Shown here: one piece after another, positions 27,907-36,793 of the stretch
Layout of the letters: every line of letters begins with the position of its first letter
How positions within the stretch are numbered: position 1 is the stretch's first letter
Source: JAXLWB01 sp046328715
Lineage (GTDB): Bacteria > Chloroflexota > Anaerolineae > Caldilineales > Caldilineaceae
Direction: 5' to 3'
Length of the DNA: 64,000 nt
NCBI GenBank assembly: GCA_046328715.1
Contig: JAXLWB010000030.1
Coordinates: 1 to 64,000, forward strand
Made by a program: the position numbers and the translations under genes
The notes under the pieces: generated by a model
Databases searched by the model: none
Seen by the model: the letters and a program-made list of their open reading frames with translations, nothing else
What the model was told of the DNA's origin: nothing

Positions 27907-27980
27907 GAGATAGGGGGATGAGGAGATGGGGAGATTGGATACATACCCCATCTCCCCATCTCCCCACCTCCCATCTCTAC
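27907..27980. repeat. Palindromic spacer element, G/C-word variant of family C
   Basis: Left arm GGGGGATGAGGAGATGGGGA pairs with right arm words CCCCATCTCCCCATCTCCCC. The period is 8-9 bp. The loop is only about 5 nt, so the hairpin is strong. It ends 2 nt before the ATG of the gpD-like gene, which has no Shine-Dalgarno sequence. Confidence 0.75.
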
Positions 27981-27982
27981 CT

Positions 27983-29050
27983 ATGCCATTCACCACCTAC
28001 TCTGCCCGCCCTACCATACGCGTCAACGGCCAGGCCTACGCATTGGTCAGTGAGTTGGCATTGGGCTTTGAGATGAGCGAGCAGGAAGGCGGCATGTCAT
28101 CGCTCGAACTTCGCTTGGGCAACATTGCCAGCAATACCATCCAGCGGGCGGACTTCGCCTTTGAGGATGACGAAATCCTCAAACTAGGAGCGCGGATTGC
28201 GGTCTATGCTGGCGATGAAACCAATCCAACCGAAATTTTCCAAGGCATCATCACCAGCCTGGAAGCCGATTTTGAGACCGATCAGCGGATCGAATTGGTC
28301 GTGCTGGCCGAAGATCGCTTTCAACAGGCCCGACTGGAACGGCACACCATTACCTACAATGACACCACGATCGAAGATCTGGCCAAAAATCTCGCCAAAC
28401 AGCTTAGTCTCAAGCCGATCGTCACCGGTTTTCGTGATTCGATTGGTACGCAGGTGCAGTTGAATGAGAGCGATCTTGCCTTTATGCGCCGGTTGCTCAC
28501 TCGCTACAACGGCGATATGCAGGTAGTGGGCGAAGAGTTACATCTATCACCGCGCAGCGAGGTACAACGAGGCATCTTGACCCTCGAAATGGATAGCGAA
28601 CTACGTCGTGTACGCGCCACCGCCGATCTGGCCAATCAGGTCAATGCGGTCACTGTATCAGGTTGGGATGCTGAGAGGGGCAAACGGGTCAATGTACGCA
28701 GCAAAGATCTGCCTTCGGGCGCAAAACAGGGACGGATGGGCTTCGAACTCTTGCGCAACGCGCTGACCGAACGCACGCACCACATCGCCCATCTGGCCGT
28801 GCGCAACGAAAGCGAAGCCCAAGCCCTGGCCGACGCTACCTTTGCCGCCAAAGCCCGCCGTCTCATTATGGTCGACGGCACAGCCGAGGGAAATCCAGCC
28901 TTGCGGGTCGGCACCCATGTCAAACTGACTGGGCTAGGTCCACGCTTTAGTAACACCTATTACGTCACGCAGACCCTCCATCGCTGGGATATGGAGCGGG
29001 GCTACGAGACCGATTTTGAAGCCGAATGTGCCTTCTGGGGAGGAAAGTAG
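27983..29050 (+). CDS. eCIS spike protein, gpD/VgrG N-terminal-like (Afp8 part)
   Basis: A 355-residue protein of the phage late control D / VgrG N-terminal type. It shows the first beta-barrel start (RPTIRVNGQAYALVSELALG) and the typical IFQGIITSLEADFETDQRIE. The second barrel has LNESDLAFMRRLLTRYNGDM and the GxHVKLTGLGPRFSNTYYVT end. In VgrG and Afp8 this part is fused to the gp5-like OB and needle; here they are separate genes. The true start is the ATG at 27983, right after a hairpin; the longer frame runs through the repeat. Eight bases separate it from gpV. Confidence 0.92.
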   Translation: MPFTTYSARPTIRVNGQAYALVSELALGFEMSEQEGGMSSLELRLGNIASNTIQRADFAFEDDEILKLGARIAVYAGDETNPTEIFQGIITSLEADFETDQRIELVVLAEDRFQQARLERHTITYNDTTIEDLAKNLAKQLSLKPIVTGFRDSIGTQVQLNESDLAFMRRLLTRYNGDMQVVGEELHLSPRSEVQRGILTLEMDSELRRVRATADLANQVNAVTVSGWDAERGKRVNVRSKDLPSGAKQGRMGFELLRNALTERTHHIAHLAVRNESEAQALADATFAAKARRLIMVDGTAEGNPALRVGTHVKLTGLGPRFSNTYYVTQTLHRWDMERGYETDFEAECAFWGGK

Positions 29051-29058
29051 CTCTAACT

Positions 29059-29763
29059 ATGCAAACCAACGGAACCCACTTTACCCCTTTCGATATTCCA
29101 ACGCCCGGCCACTTTGCAGCCAACTATTTGGCAGAGGTGACCTCGGTGAAAGACGCCCAGAAACTTGGCCGTGTCCAGGTGCGCTTGCTCAACTTTGATG
29201 GCGTCGAGGATCACGACGGGCCGATCTGGGCGCGGGTGGCAACGCCGTTTGCCGGAGGGAAACGAGGCGCTTTCTTTCTGCCCGATGTCGGCGATGAGGT
29301 GCTGGTCGCCTTTATCAATGGCGATTCACGCTTCCCGGTCGTGGTCGGCGGCTTGTGGAATGGCAGTGCCAAGCCGCCCGAAGAGCTAGGCGGGGATCGA
29401 GTCGATCGCTGGACGATTGTCGGTAAGGCAGGCACCCGCATTGCCATTGTCGAGACGTCGCCCTCCTCCGCCACGATCAAGCTCAGCACCCCCAAGGGCG
29501 TCACCGCTGAGCTAACCGATAGCAACGGCGGCAAAGTGGAAATCAAGCTCGGCGGCACAACCATCACGGCAACACGCTCCGAGGTCAAGATCAAAACCGG
29601 CGGCGGCGTTGCGGTCGACGCCAATGAAGTCAACGTTAAAGCTGGGATGGTCAATGTCAAGACCGCGCAGGCGGACTTCTCGGGCATTGTCAAGTGCAAA
29701 ACGCTGATCACCGAGGCAGTCAACTCGAAAGCCTATTCGCAAGGAATCGGCAACCTATGGTAG
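29059..29763 (+). CDS. eCIS spike tip, gpV/gp5 OB-fold baseplate protein (Afp8 part)
   Basis: A 234-residue gpV-like protein. Residues 20-110 form the OB fold (YLAEVTSVKDAQKLGRVQV ... PDVGDEVLVAFINGD). A beta-helical needle follows, built of short repeats such as GGKVEIKLGGTTITATRSEV and GMVNVKTAQADFSG. The C-terminus is KAYSQGIGNLW, a typical gpV ending. It forms the membrane-piercing tip. Its stop codon overlaps the next gene's start by 7 nt, so translation is probably coupled. No PAAR tip gene was found nearby. Confidence 0.92.
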   Translation: MQTNGTHFTPFDIPTPGHFAANYLAEVTSVKDAQKLGRVQVRLLNFDGVEDHDGPIWARVATPFAGGKRGAFFLPDVGDEVLVAFINGDSRFPVVVGGLWNGSAKPPEELGGDRVDRWTIVGKAGTRIAIVETSPSSATIKLSTPKGVTAELTDSNGGKVEIKLGGTTITATRSEVKIKTGGGVAVDANEVNVKAGMVNVKTAQADFSGIVKCKTLITEAVNSKAYSQGIGNLW

Positions 29764-31298
29764 ATCATCCCATTCTCCTGCGCGGCCCAGGGCTCACCCA
29801 CGCCACCCTGGAACCCGTCATTCTCCAAAGTAGCGACCAAGCATTGATTCCAGTGCTACTCGAAGAGTTGAAAGCTGCTGACGGCTTGCAGAAAGTACTC
29901 AACCGTACCGCCAGCGCCCGTGACGATCAGGGGCGACTCAAGCTCTTCCAACCGATCCAGCGCGTTGTTTATATAATTTTGGTCGAAGCAGTCTGCGCCA
30001 TTCCAGGCACACCTCGATTGGACCCGGAGGTGATTGAAAGCGCTGGATTGGTCGTGCGACGGATTGGCTCAGGCGGAGCATTGCAAGCGTGGATGCAGCG
30101 TCAAAAACAGATTCTCGGTTGGGTGCCCTTGCAGGCCAACGAATCGGATCAAGATCCCGATCCCGCCTTGCGTCGAAAGCCATCGACCGGCAACCCGCTG
30201 GTAGACCGAGAATTGGCGCTGCGCCAACCGCTGGCCGCGCCGCTCGAAGAGGATGTGACGCCGCTCTTTGTCGCACCACCCGCAGTTTGTGAAGCGCTCG
30301 GTAAGACGTTGCTTTACGGCGTCATTCCGGTAACAAGCTCGGACGTAAGCGAAATCGCAGGCGAGAATGGTGCGTCATCACCGATCGATGATCCTGCAAC
30401 CTACAAAGCGTTGGTCAATGGCCATCTCTTTCAGTTCTTTAAAAGTGGCGGCGAGGCCAATTTCGCTTTGGCAGGCACCACCATTTCCAGCGATGCCGCC
30501 AAACCAGGCACACTCGTTGCCAAAAGTGCGCTGGATGACTTTATCAGCGCAGTACGACAGATGGCAATTGAGTTCGACGCCTTTGGCACAACAGCACACT
30601 CGCAGACGTTGCTGGCTGAACTGAATAATGTCTCACTTGACTTTGCAGGCGGCAGGCGGCAAGGCATGGGCGATTTTCTGCGGCAAGCGCGTGATGTCCT
30701 AGTCGAACGCAACGGTCAAAGCATAATTATGCCGCTGGCCTGGCCAAAACTTTCCCCACTCCAAGCAGAACGGATCTTGCAGGCGATTGTGGGTGGCTTG
30801 ACCTCACGCTTGGTCGCCAGTAGTCAGGGTGAAGGGCGCTTTGAACAGTCCAAAGCACTCTATGTCTTACGTACCTTTGTCCGTGTCAATCGTCAGCCGA
30901 CTTGCCCGCCGCAGCTTTACTGGAGCAGCAAAAACAGCGAACCGTATCGCATCGCTGAATGGTACGAGTCGCCCAATCTCAACCTGCCGCTCCCACAGAT
31001 TGCGCTGCCCAATCTCTTTGATCGCAACCTGTTGAAGCAGCTCAAACCGAATGTAGCCTTTCGTGTGCCCGAAGAGCTTTTTGGCCTGCTCAACGGCATG
31101 GACGCCAAGGCTGTCGTCAAGGGAGATGACCCAGGCAAAGGCAAAGGCTTCGGGCTGGACTGGATCTGTAGTTTCAGCCTGCCCATCATCACCTTCTGTG
31201 CCTTTATCGTGATCAATATTTTCCTGTCACTCTTCGACATCATTTTTCAGTGGATGCTCTTTATCAAGATTTGTATTCCGGTACCGAAAAAGACGTGA
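29757..31298 (+). CDS. eCIS baseplate-operon protein with C-terminal membrane segment
   Basis: A 513-residue protein of no named family. The body is soluble and helical (ALIPVLLEELKAADGLQKVL; LLYGVIPVTSSDVSE). Residues about 470-513 are strongly hydrophobic (CSFSLPIITFCAFIVINIFL), ending in a KICIPVP tail, so the C-terminus should sit in or on a membrane. A similar hydrophobic tail is familiar to me from uncharacterised eCIS proteins, but this was not searched. It overlaps gpV by 7 nt and precedes gp25, so it is part of the baseplate operon. A membrane anchor or docking role for the particle is a reasonable guess. Confidence 0.75.
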   Translation: MVDHPILLRGPGLTHATLEPVILQSSDQALIPVLLEELKAADGLQKVLNRTASARDDQGRLKLFQPIQRVVYIILVEAVCAIPGTPRLDPEVIESAGLVVRRIGSGGALQAWMQRQKQILGWVPLQANESDQDPDPALRRKPSTGNPLVDRELALRQPLAAPLEEDVTPLFVAPPAVCEALGKTLLYGVIPVTSSDVSEIAGENGASSPIDDPATYKALVNGHLFQFFKSGGEANFALAGTTISSDAAKPGTLVAKSALDDFISAVRQMAIEFDAFGTTAHSQTLLAELNNVSLDFAGGRRQGMGDFLRQARDVLVERNGQSIIMPLAWPKLSPLQAERILQAIVGGLTSRLVASSQGEGRFEQSKALYVLRTFVRVNRQPTCPPQLYWSSKNSEPYRIAEWYESPNLNLPLPQIALPNLFDRNLLKQLKPNVAFRVPEELFGLLNGMDAKAVVKGDDPGKGKGFGLDWICSFSLPIITFCAFIVINIFLSLFDIIFQWMLFIKICIPVPKKT

Positions 31299-31414
31299 GT
31301 CGTGATGCGTGATTCGTGACTCGTGAAGTGTATGCCATCTCTATTCGATAGCAGCTAGAGAAGAATGGAGAGCGAATTAAATTCACGCATCACGTTTCAC
31401 GAGTTACGCATCAC
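31293..31414 (-). repeat. Palindromic element, word family B (copy 3, inverted)
   Basis: Left arm words CGTGAGT, CGTGATG, CGTGATT, CGTGACT; right arm ATTCACGCATCACGTTTCAC plus GAGTTACGCATCAC. Reading the minus strand, its core CCATTCTTCTCT ... ATAGAGATGGCATAC aligns with the core at 24210-24318. It overlaps the stop codon of the preceding gene and lies before gp25, whose own GAGG site is intact. Confidence 0.8.
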
Positions 31415-31431
31415 TATCGAGGATCACTTTC

Positions 31432-31815
31432 ATGCCCGCACCCGCTCCCATCGGCTGGCCGCTCTTGCCGCTACCCGATGCCAATGGACAACTGAATTAT
31501 CCGACGCTCGAAAACAGCGTACGCCAGCAGATCCAGGTCATTCTGCGTACCCGACCGGGCGAGCAGTTGATGCGTTCGGAGTATGGTGCTGGGATGGAGA
31601 ACTTTCTGCATGAGCCGAACACCATCGTCACCCGCCGCCGCCTGCACGACCTAATCGCCGAGTCGATGGAGCGTTGGGAACCGCGCATTCTCGTTGATCG
31701 CATCGAGGTAAATGAGGTCGCAGATCAGCCAGCGCAGATCCGCATCGAACTCGGTTACCGCCTCCGCCGCAGCGGTCAGACCCTGCAGATTGGGATGACG
31801 TTGGAACTTGAGTAA
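31432..31815 (+). CDS. eCIS baseplate wedge protein, GPW/gp25 family (Afp9-like)
   Basis: A 127-residue gp25-type protein. It shows the family layout: GWPLLPLPDANGQLNYP at the start, then ILRTRPGEQLMRSEYGAGME and NFLHEPN, followed by the C-terminal sheet (RIEVNEVADQPAQIRIELGY). gp25 nucleates sheath assembly on the baseplate. A GAGG site precedes the ATG. It lies in the usual place between spike and baseplate J genes. Confidence 0.95.
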   Translation: MPAPAPIGWPLLPLPDANGQLNYPTLENSVRQQIQVILRTRPGEQLMRSEYGAGMENFLHEPNTIVTRRRLHDLIAESMERWEPRILVDRIEVNEVADQPAQIRIELGYRLRRSGQTLQIGMTLELE

Positions 31816-31821
31816 CACAAG

Positions 31822-31947
31822 CCCCACCCTAGCCCTCCCTGTTGGGGAGAGAACTGTGAAGGCTAGGATTCAGATGTTTCGACTGTCCACGTACCGAATC
31901 CTTCCTGTGACAGTCCCCTCCCTTAGCAGGGGAGGGTTAGGGTGGGG
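31822..31947 (-). repeat. Dispersed palindromic element, family D (inverted copy)
   Basis: A 126-bp element bounded by CCCCACCCTAGCCCTCCC and GGGAGGGTTAGGGTGGGG. Read on the minus strand its first 32 bp equal positions 25858-25889, and several interior blocks match the forward copy. Inner GGGAGAG/CCCTCCC arms can form nested hairpins. It fills the gap between gp25 and baseplate J, whose ATG 22 nt later has no clear ribosome binding site. Confidence 0.8.
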
Positions 31948-31968
31948 TCAGAATTGGAGCACTTTTTT

Positions 31969-34176
31969 ATGCCTATCCGTCCACCCGGTTTAGATGACCG
32001 CCGCTTTGCCGATCTTGTGAGCGAACTGGTGGCGCGCATCCCGGCGCACACACCCGAATGGAGCAACCCACGCCCTGGCGATCCGGGTCATACCCTGATC
32101 GACCTTTTCGCCTGGCTGGGCGATGCGCTGCTCTATCGCGCCAACCTGATCCCGGAGCGGCAGCGACTTGCCTTTCTACGTCTGCTCGGCGAACAAATGC
32201 GACCGGCCCTGCCCGCTCGCACGCTGATCACTATCGGCTTCGAGGAAGAGACCGTTACCGACTCGGTCGTGATTCGTCCGCAGGCAACTGTCAAAGGCCC
32301 AGTCAACTTCGAGACGCTCAGTGAATTGACCGTGCTACCTGTCAGCGCCGAAGCTTACTATAAACGAGCCCTGACCAGCGACGAAAGCAAGGATCTCGAC
32401 CCGGTGATTCAAGGACTACGTACCGTCTACGGCATCACTGGCAACGCCCAGCCGTACCAAACGACGCCACTCTTTGCCGGTGGCGCAGCCGACCCTGCCG
32501 GTTTTGACGTCATCCAACAGAGCGTGGACAAGTCACTCTGGTTGGCATTGCTCGCCCCTAAGCCGGAATCAGTGGAGGTGGTACGCAAAACCCTCGGCGT
32601 CAGCGCTTCGGGCGGTCAACAACTGCTCAGCGTTGGCGTGCAACCAACCCTGACCGTGCCCGATCTTTTTGAAGAGGTCGGTCAACGAGGGCGTATTCCC
32701 CATCTGTGGGAAGTCTGTTCACGTATCAAAACCACTGGCGAGGTGGAATACATGGCGCTCGACGTGATCAGCGATAGCAGTGCCGGACTCACGCGCCGTG
32801 GAGTGCTCCGTCTGGCCCTGCCTGCCGAACGTTTTCTGCAACGTCCCGACAACGATGTCCGCCTCGATCTGGCGGCGGGCGTAGGTGACAAGCCGCCCCG
32901 TCTCGACGACCCCGACAAAGCCAACCGCCTGGTCACCTGGCTGCGGCTGCGTCCGTTGGGCGATGTGCAGCAGATGCAACTCTCCTGGATCGGCATTAAT
33001 GCAGTTGAGATCGACCAGCGGCAGACGCTCGGCGGGCGGGTGATTGGGCAGAGTGATGGTTCCGCCAATCAGCAATTTCAGTTGCCCGCCGCGTCCGTGG
33101 AGTCTGACACCCTGCAAATCGAGGTCGAAGAACCCGGTCTGGGCTATCGATCCTGGCAGCGTATCGACGATCTGGCGCTGGCGGGCCGGGATGACAGTGT
33201 CTACAGCCTGGATGCCGAAGCCGGCACCCTTCAATTTGGCGACAATGTGCGTGCTCGTATCCCAGCCGTCGAGCGGCGCATCCGTGTGGCGTCGATGCGT
33301 TCTGGCGGCGGCGCAGCAGGCAATCTGCCACCCAATGCCCTCACCGCTATCACAGCCTTCGACCTAGCAGGCAAACCGGTGAGCCAACTCAAGGTAAGTC
33401 AACCGATTGCAGCCGAAGGTGGCGAAAATGCCGAAACGTTGACCGCCGCTGAGCAGCGTATCCCCTCCCTTTTTCGCCATCGGGATCGCTGTATCACCAG
33501 CGATGATTACAAACGGTTGGCGGCGGATACGCCCGGCGTGCGCGTCGGACGGGTCGAGGTGCTGCCCCAATTTCGTCCGCAGCAGCGCCAACCCAACGTG
33601 CTGGGTGTCGTTTCGGTCATGGTACTGCCCATTCAAGATGCGATCCGTGCGCCCAATCCACGCGCCGACCGACCGTTTCTCGAAAGCGTCCACGCCTGGC
33701 TTGATGCCCGCCGTCCGCTCGGCACCGAACTTTACGTGATCGGCTGCGAATACATCCCGCTTGGCATCAGCGTCGGCGTCTCGATTGGCGAAGGCTTTGG
33801 TCGAGAAAGCGTACTTAACGATGTGCGGGAAGCGCTGCGCCGTTTTCTCTGGTCACTCAATGGCGGCGGCGTTCTCGGCACAGGTTGGTCTCTGGGCGGT
33901 ACAGTCCGTGAGCGCGAAGTCGAGGTCGCCGTCGCACGCGTTCCCGGTGTGATCGGCGTGCGTGGCGTCAAACTTTTCGAGCGCAACGGCGAAGATTGGC
34001 GGCGTATCCCCTCGACCACAGGCAGCGCCGAACTGGCTCTTGAGCTTTGGCAACTGCCCGAACTGCTCTCAGTCGTCGCCGTCGCCGATCAAGATGCCCC
34101 CGCCACACTCGCCGGCGTTCCCAATCCCTTCGCCACCGGTGTCGCTGTGCCGGTTGTGCCGGAACTGTGCAGATAA
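31969..34176 (+). CDS. eCIS baseplate J-like protein (Afp11-like)
   Basis: A 735-residue putative baseplate assembly protein. The N-terminal motif DPGHTLIDLFAWLGDALLYR followed by RANLIPERQRLAFLRLLG is typical of the large eCIS baseplate J/W proteins. The C-terminal part has FRHRDRCITSDDYKRLAADT, PGVRVGRVEVLP and the gpJ-like ending (LGTELYVIGCEYIPLGISVG). It forms the wedge ring with gp25. The start at 31969 is preceded by TTTTTT and not by a clear ribosome binding site. The next gene encodes the gpI-like partner. Confidence 0.93.
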   Translation: MPIRPPGLDDRRFADLVSELVARIPAHTPEWSNPRPGDPGHTLIDLFAWLGDALLYRANLIPERQRLAFLRLLGEQMRPALPARTLITIGFEEETVTDSVVIRPQATVKGPVNFETLSELTVLPVSAEAYYKRALTSDESKDLDPVIQGLRTVYGITGNAQPYQTTPLFAGGAADPAGFDVIQQSVDKSLWLALLAPKPESVEVVRKTLGVSASGGQQLLSVGVQPTLTVPDLFEEVGQRGRIPHLWEVCSRIKTTGEVEYMALDVISDSSAGLTRRGVLRLALPAERFLQRPDNDVRLDLAAGVGDKPPRLDDPDKANRLVTWLRLRPLGDVQQMQLSWIGINAVEIDQRQTLGGRVIGQSDGSANQQFQLPAASVESDTLQIEVEEPGLGYRSWQRIDDLALAGRDDSVYSLDAEAGTLQFGDNVRARIPAVERRIRVASMRSGGGAAGNLPPNALTAITAFDLAGKPVSQLKVSQPIAAEGGENAETLTAAEQRIPSLFRHRDRCITSDDYKRLAADTPGVRVGRVEVLPQFRPQQRQPNVLGVVSVMVLPIQDAIRAPNPRADRPFLESVHAWLDARRPLGTELYVIGCEYIPLGISVGVSIGEGFGRESVLNDVREALRRFLWSLNGGGVLGTGWSLGGTVREREVEVAVARVPGVIGVRGVKLFERNGEDWRRIPSTTGSAELALELWQLPELLSVVAVADQDAPATLAGVPNPFATGVAVPVVPELCR

Positions 34177-34178
34177 AA

Positions 34179-34246
34179 AAGGACAAGATGACCAACAAAC
34201 TTTGAATATCCAGTCATCTTGCCTTCTTGTCTTCTTGTCTTCCCTT
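34179..34246. repeat. Palindromic spacer element, word family F
   Basis: Left arm AAGGACAAGATGAC pairs with GTCATCTTGCCTTCTTGTC, after which CTTCTTGT words repeat. It begins 3 nt after the baseplate J stop and ends about 13 nt before the next ATG. Related words occur at 60161-60249. Confidence 0.65.
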
Positions 34247-34259
34247 CAGGGTTTCAATC

Positions 34260-36632
34260 ATGGATGCAAACGGACTTCGTTTTTGGATGCTGGCCAATCA
34301 AGAAGAGTGGGAAAGTGTAGCCAACACGGCACCGGTTGCCTACCATCAGGAGTCGCGCTCGTTGCGGCTTGCCAGTCGTCGACGCTCGCCGCTACCCGTG
34401 CCGGAGGATCTCGTCGCCAATCGAGCCGCAGCCGAGGCAGCCCTCAATCGTATCCCCCAAACCCGTGACGGCTTTGAGACGCGCGCGTTATGGGACGATG
34501 GGGCCAAACAGATCGTGGCAACCGGTGCCGTAAATGGGACAACGCCGATCTATACGCCGCCTGCCGATGCGGTTCCCACCGATCTGGTCACTGGCTTTGA
34601 TGGCATTCTCTACCTGGCACTTAACGGTGCGGTCGTGATGATCGATCTACGCCGCCGCTGGCAGCCAGTCACAGTTGCGTTGATCGGTTTTGCCGCCTGG
34701 CGATTGGCGGCTGATCCTGCGGGCGGCGTTTGGGCGCTGGATCGGGAGAATCGCAAACTAGCACGGATGATCGGCGAACCGCTGCCCGACCAAGCCTACG
34801 AGATGCTCTCGCCTAACGTCTTCCGCCCCAGTGAGGAGAATCCCAACCCGCCACGGCTGGTGGAGCGATCTCTTTCGTTGGAAACAAACGAAACGCCAGT
34901 CGCCATTGCCTGCCATCCGCAAAGTGGCGAAGTGACGCTACTCTGTTGGGTTACGGACAGCGACGCGCTGCTGCTGCGTCAACTTCAGAGCCACGCACTC
35001 CAACGTGTGACACTGTTACACGTTCGCCATCCCTACACGTTGGCCTGGGTATCTGCCGAGCGGATTGCGGTTCTTGTACCTGAGCTTGCCAGCGAAGCGC
35101 TCATCTATGATCTGAACGAGACCCCCGCTGACGATGTAGCGACAAGCAGTGAAGCAGTCGGTGACTTTTATCCGCTGCGCAACCACAGCGACGAACCCTT
35201 TGTCCACGGGTTGGACCTGCCAACGCACTATGTCAGCGGTACGGACACAAGACCGCTCTTCCCGCTGTCGCTCGCCAGCTATAGCGACCAAGGTGAGGCA
35301 TGGTCCTATCGACCCTTTGATAGCAACAACGTACAGACGGTCTGGCATCGACTCTATCTCGAAGCGGTGATTCCGCCCCATTGTAGCATCAAGGTTTTAC
35401 TCGCCGCCACTAACAGCCTACTACCGCCTGATCCTACAAGCGATGATTGGTTTGAACATCGCTTTGGGACCCGCTTGAATGAAACAGAACAATCCCGTTT
35501 GCCACGCGGGGTTTGGCTTTCGCAACCGTCGGAGATTCCGTTTCATGAAGGCTTTCTGCCTTGTGTGCCTGTGCCCAATCGCTCTGGTCTTTTTACTGTC
35601 CTGATCCAGTGCGCCGGTCACCGTGTCTCGGCCCTGAGCGGGCGTTACCTTCATGTGCGCGTTGTACTGCTTGGGGATGGGCGTTCGACGCCAGAGATTT
35701 ATGCGCTGCGGGCCTACAGTTCACGCTTTTCCTATGTAGAACATTACCTGCCTGCACTCTATCACGAAGACCTTTTCCCATCGAAAGAGGAGAACCTGAT
35801 TGGGCCAGGCAGACCGCCTTCCCCTGCTGACTTTCTAGAGCGCTTTGTCAACAACTTCGAGGGCATCCTCACCCCGCTCGAAGACCGCATCGCCGCCGCC
35901 TGGTTGCTTACTGACCCGCGCAGCACCTCTGACGAAGCACTCGACTGGTTGGGGAGTTGGATCGGGATGAGCTTCGCTCCCGCCCATCCCCAAGCACGAC
36001 GACGAGATCTGCTGGCTGCGGCCCCCCAACTTTTTCGACGGCGCGGCACATTAGCGGGTCTGGCTCAGGCATTAGAAATTGTCACAGGCGGGGCAGTCAG
36101 CGGCGGTGAGATCGTGATCGTTGAGAACTGGCGATTGCGCCGCACCTTTGTCACGATTTTAGGAGCTGACTTTGCGGAAGAGAATGACCCACTGTTGCCT
36201 GGGCTGATTGTCAGCGGCAATTCATTTGTGGGTGACACGCTCTTCGTGGCCGGTGTACGCGACGAGCAGCGCAAGGAGTTTCTAGCGCTCTTTGCTGCCG
36301 ACCTACCCAAAAGTACGGCTGAAACCCAAGCCGTACAACAATTTCTGGATCAGCTTGCTTACCGAGTCACTGTGCTGGTGCATCAGGAAGTCGATCCGCA
36401 AGACATGGGTATGATTCGTCAGATTGTCGAGTTGGAGAAGCCAGCGCACATCGAGGTGCAGGTACTGCCCGCCAGCGAAGCCTTCCGTGTCGGTATGGCC
36501 GCCCTGGTCGGCGTCGACAGCTATCTCAGTCCCGAACCGCCACCCCGCCCAGTGCGTGTGGAAACAAGTAGCCTGGGCGTGCGGGACCTAATTTTGCATC
36601 CGCCTAGCCTAGACCCGCGGCTGGAAGGGTGA
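34260..36632 (+). CDS. eCIS tail protein, gpI/Afp12-like
   Basis: A 790-residue protein. Residues 1 to about 500 hold a divergent beta-rich region with propeller-like repeats (GGVWALDRENRKLARMIGEP; VTGFDGILYLALNGAVVMID). Residues about 500-700 match the phage tail protein gpI / TIGR02242 type: YLPALYHEDLFPSKEEN, FLERFVNNFEGILTPLEDRI, LDWLGSWIGMSF, RRRGTLAGLAQALEIVTGG. The C-terminus is KPAHIEVQVLPASEAFRVG. In phages this joins baseplate and fibres. The start is the ATG at 34260. Confidence 0.88.
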   Translation: MDANGLRFWMLANQEEWESVANTAPVAYHQESRSLRLASRRRSPLPVPEDLVANRAAAEAALNRIPQTRDGFETRALWDDGAKQIVATGAVNGTTPIYTPPADAVPTDLVTGFDGILYLALNGAVVMIDLRRRWQPVTVALIGFAAWRLAADPAGGVWALDRENRKLARMIGEPLPDQAYEMLSPNVFRPSEENPNPPRLVERSLSLETNETPVAIACHPQSGEVTLLCWVTDSDALLLRQLQSHALQRVTLLHVRHPYTLAWVSAERIAVLVPELASEALIYDLNETPADDVATSSEAVGDFYPLRNHSDEPFVHGLDLPTHYVSGTDTRPLFPLSLASYSDQGEAWSYRPFDSNNVQTVWHRLYLEAVIPPHCSIKVLLAATNSLLPPDPTSDDWFEHRFGTRLNETEQSRLPRGVWLSQPSEIPFHEGFLPCVPVPNRSGLFTVLIQCAGHRVSALSGRYLHVRVVLLGDGRSTPEIYALRAYSSRFSYVEHYLPALYHEDLFPSKEENLIGPGRPPSPADFLERFVNNFEGILTPLEDRIAAAWLLTDPRSTSDEALDWLGSWIGMSFAPAHPQARRRDLLAAAPQLFRRRGTLAGLAQALEIVTGGAVSGGEIVIVENWRLRRTFVTILGADFAEENDPLLPGLIVSGNSFVGDTLFVAGVRDEQRKEFLALFAADLPKSTAETQAVQQFLDQLAYRVTVLVHQEVDPQDMGMIRQIVELEKPAHIEVQVLPASEAFRVGMAALVGVDSYLSPEPPPRPVRVETSSLGVRDLILHPPSLDPRLEG

Positions 36633-36633
36633 A

Positions 36634-36774
36634 GATTGCGGAATACGGATTGCAGAATGCGGATTATGTGTTTCGCCATCTGCACTTCAAAGACTACCGG
36701 ACTGGTAGTATCACGAACGACGAAAATGCAAATAGGCATAGTAATTAAATCCACGTTCCGCATTCCGCAATTTC
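36634..36774. repeat. Palindromic spacer element, word family I
   Basis: Left arm words ATTGCGG, AATACGG, ATTGCAG, AATGCGG (36634-36664), period 7; right arm TTCCGCATTCCGCAATTTC (about 36755-36773). The core contains a second small hairpin CTACCGGACTGGTAG. The spacer is 161 bp; AAGGAG of the next gene follows the element. Confidence 0.7.
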
Positions 36775-36793
36775 AAGATAGAAGGAGCAGAGC

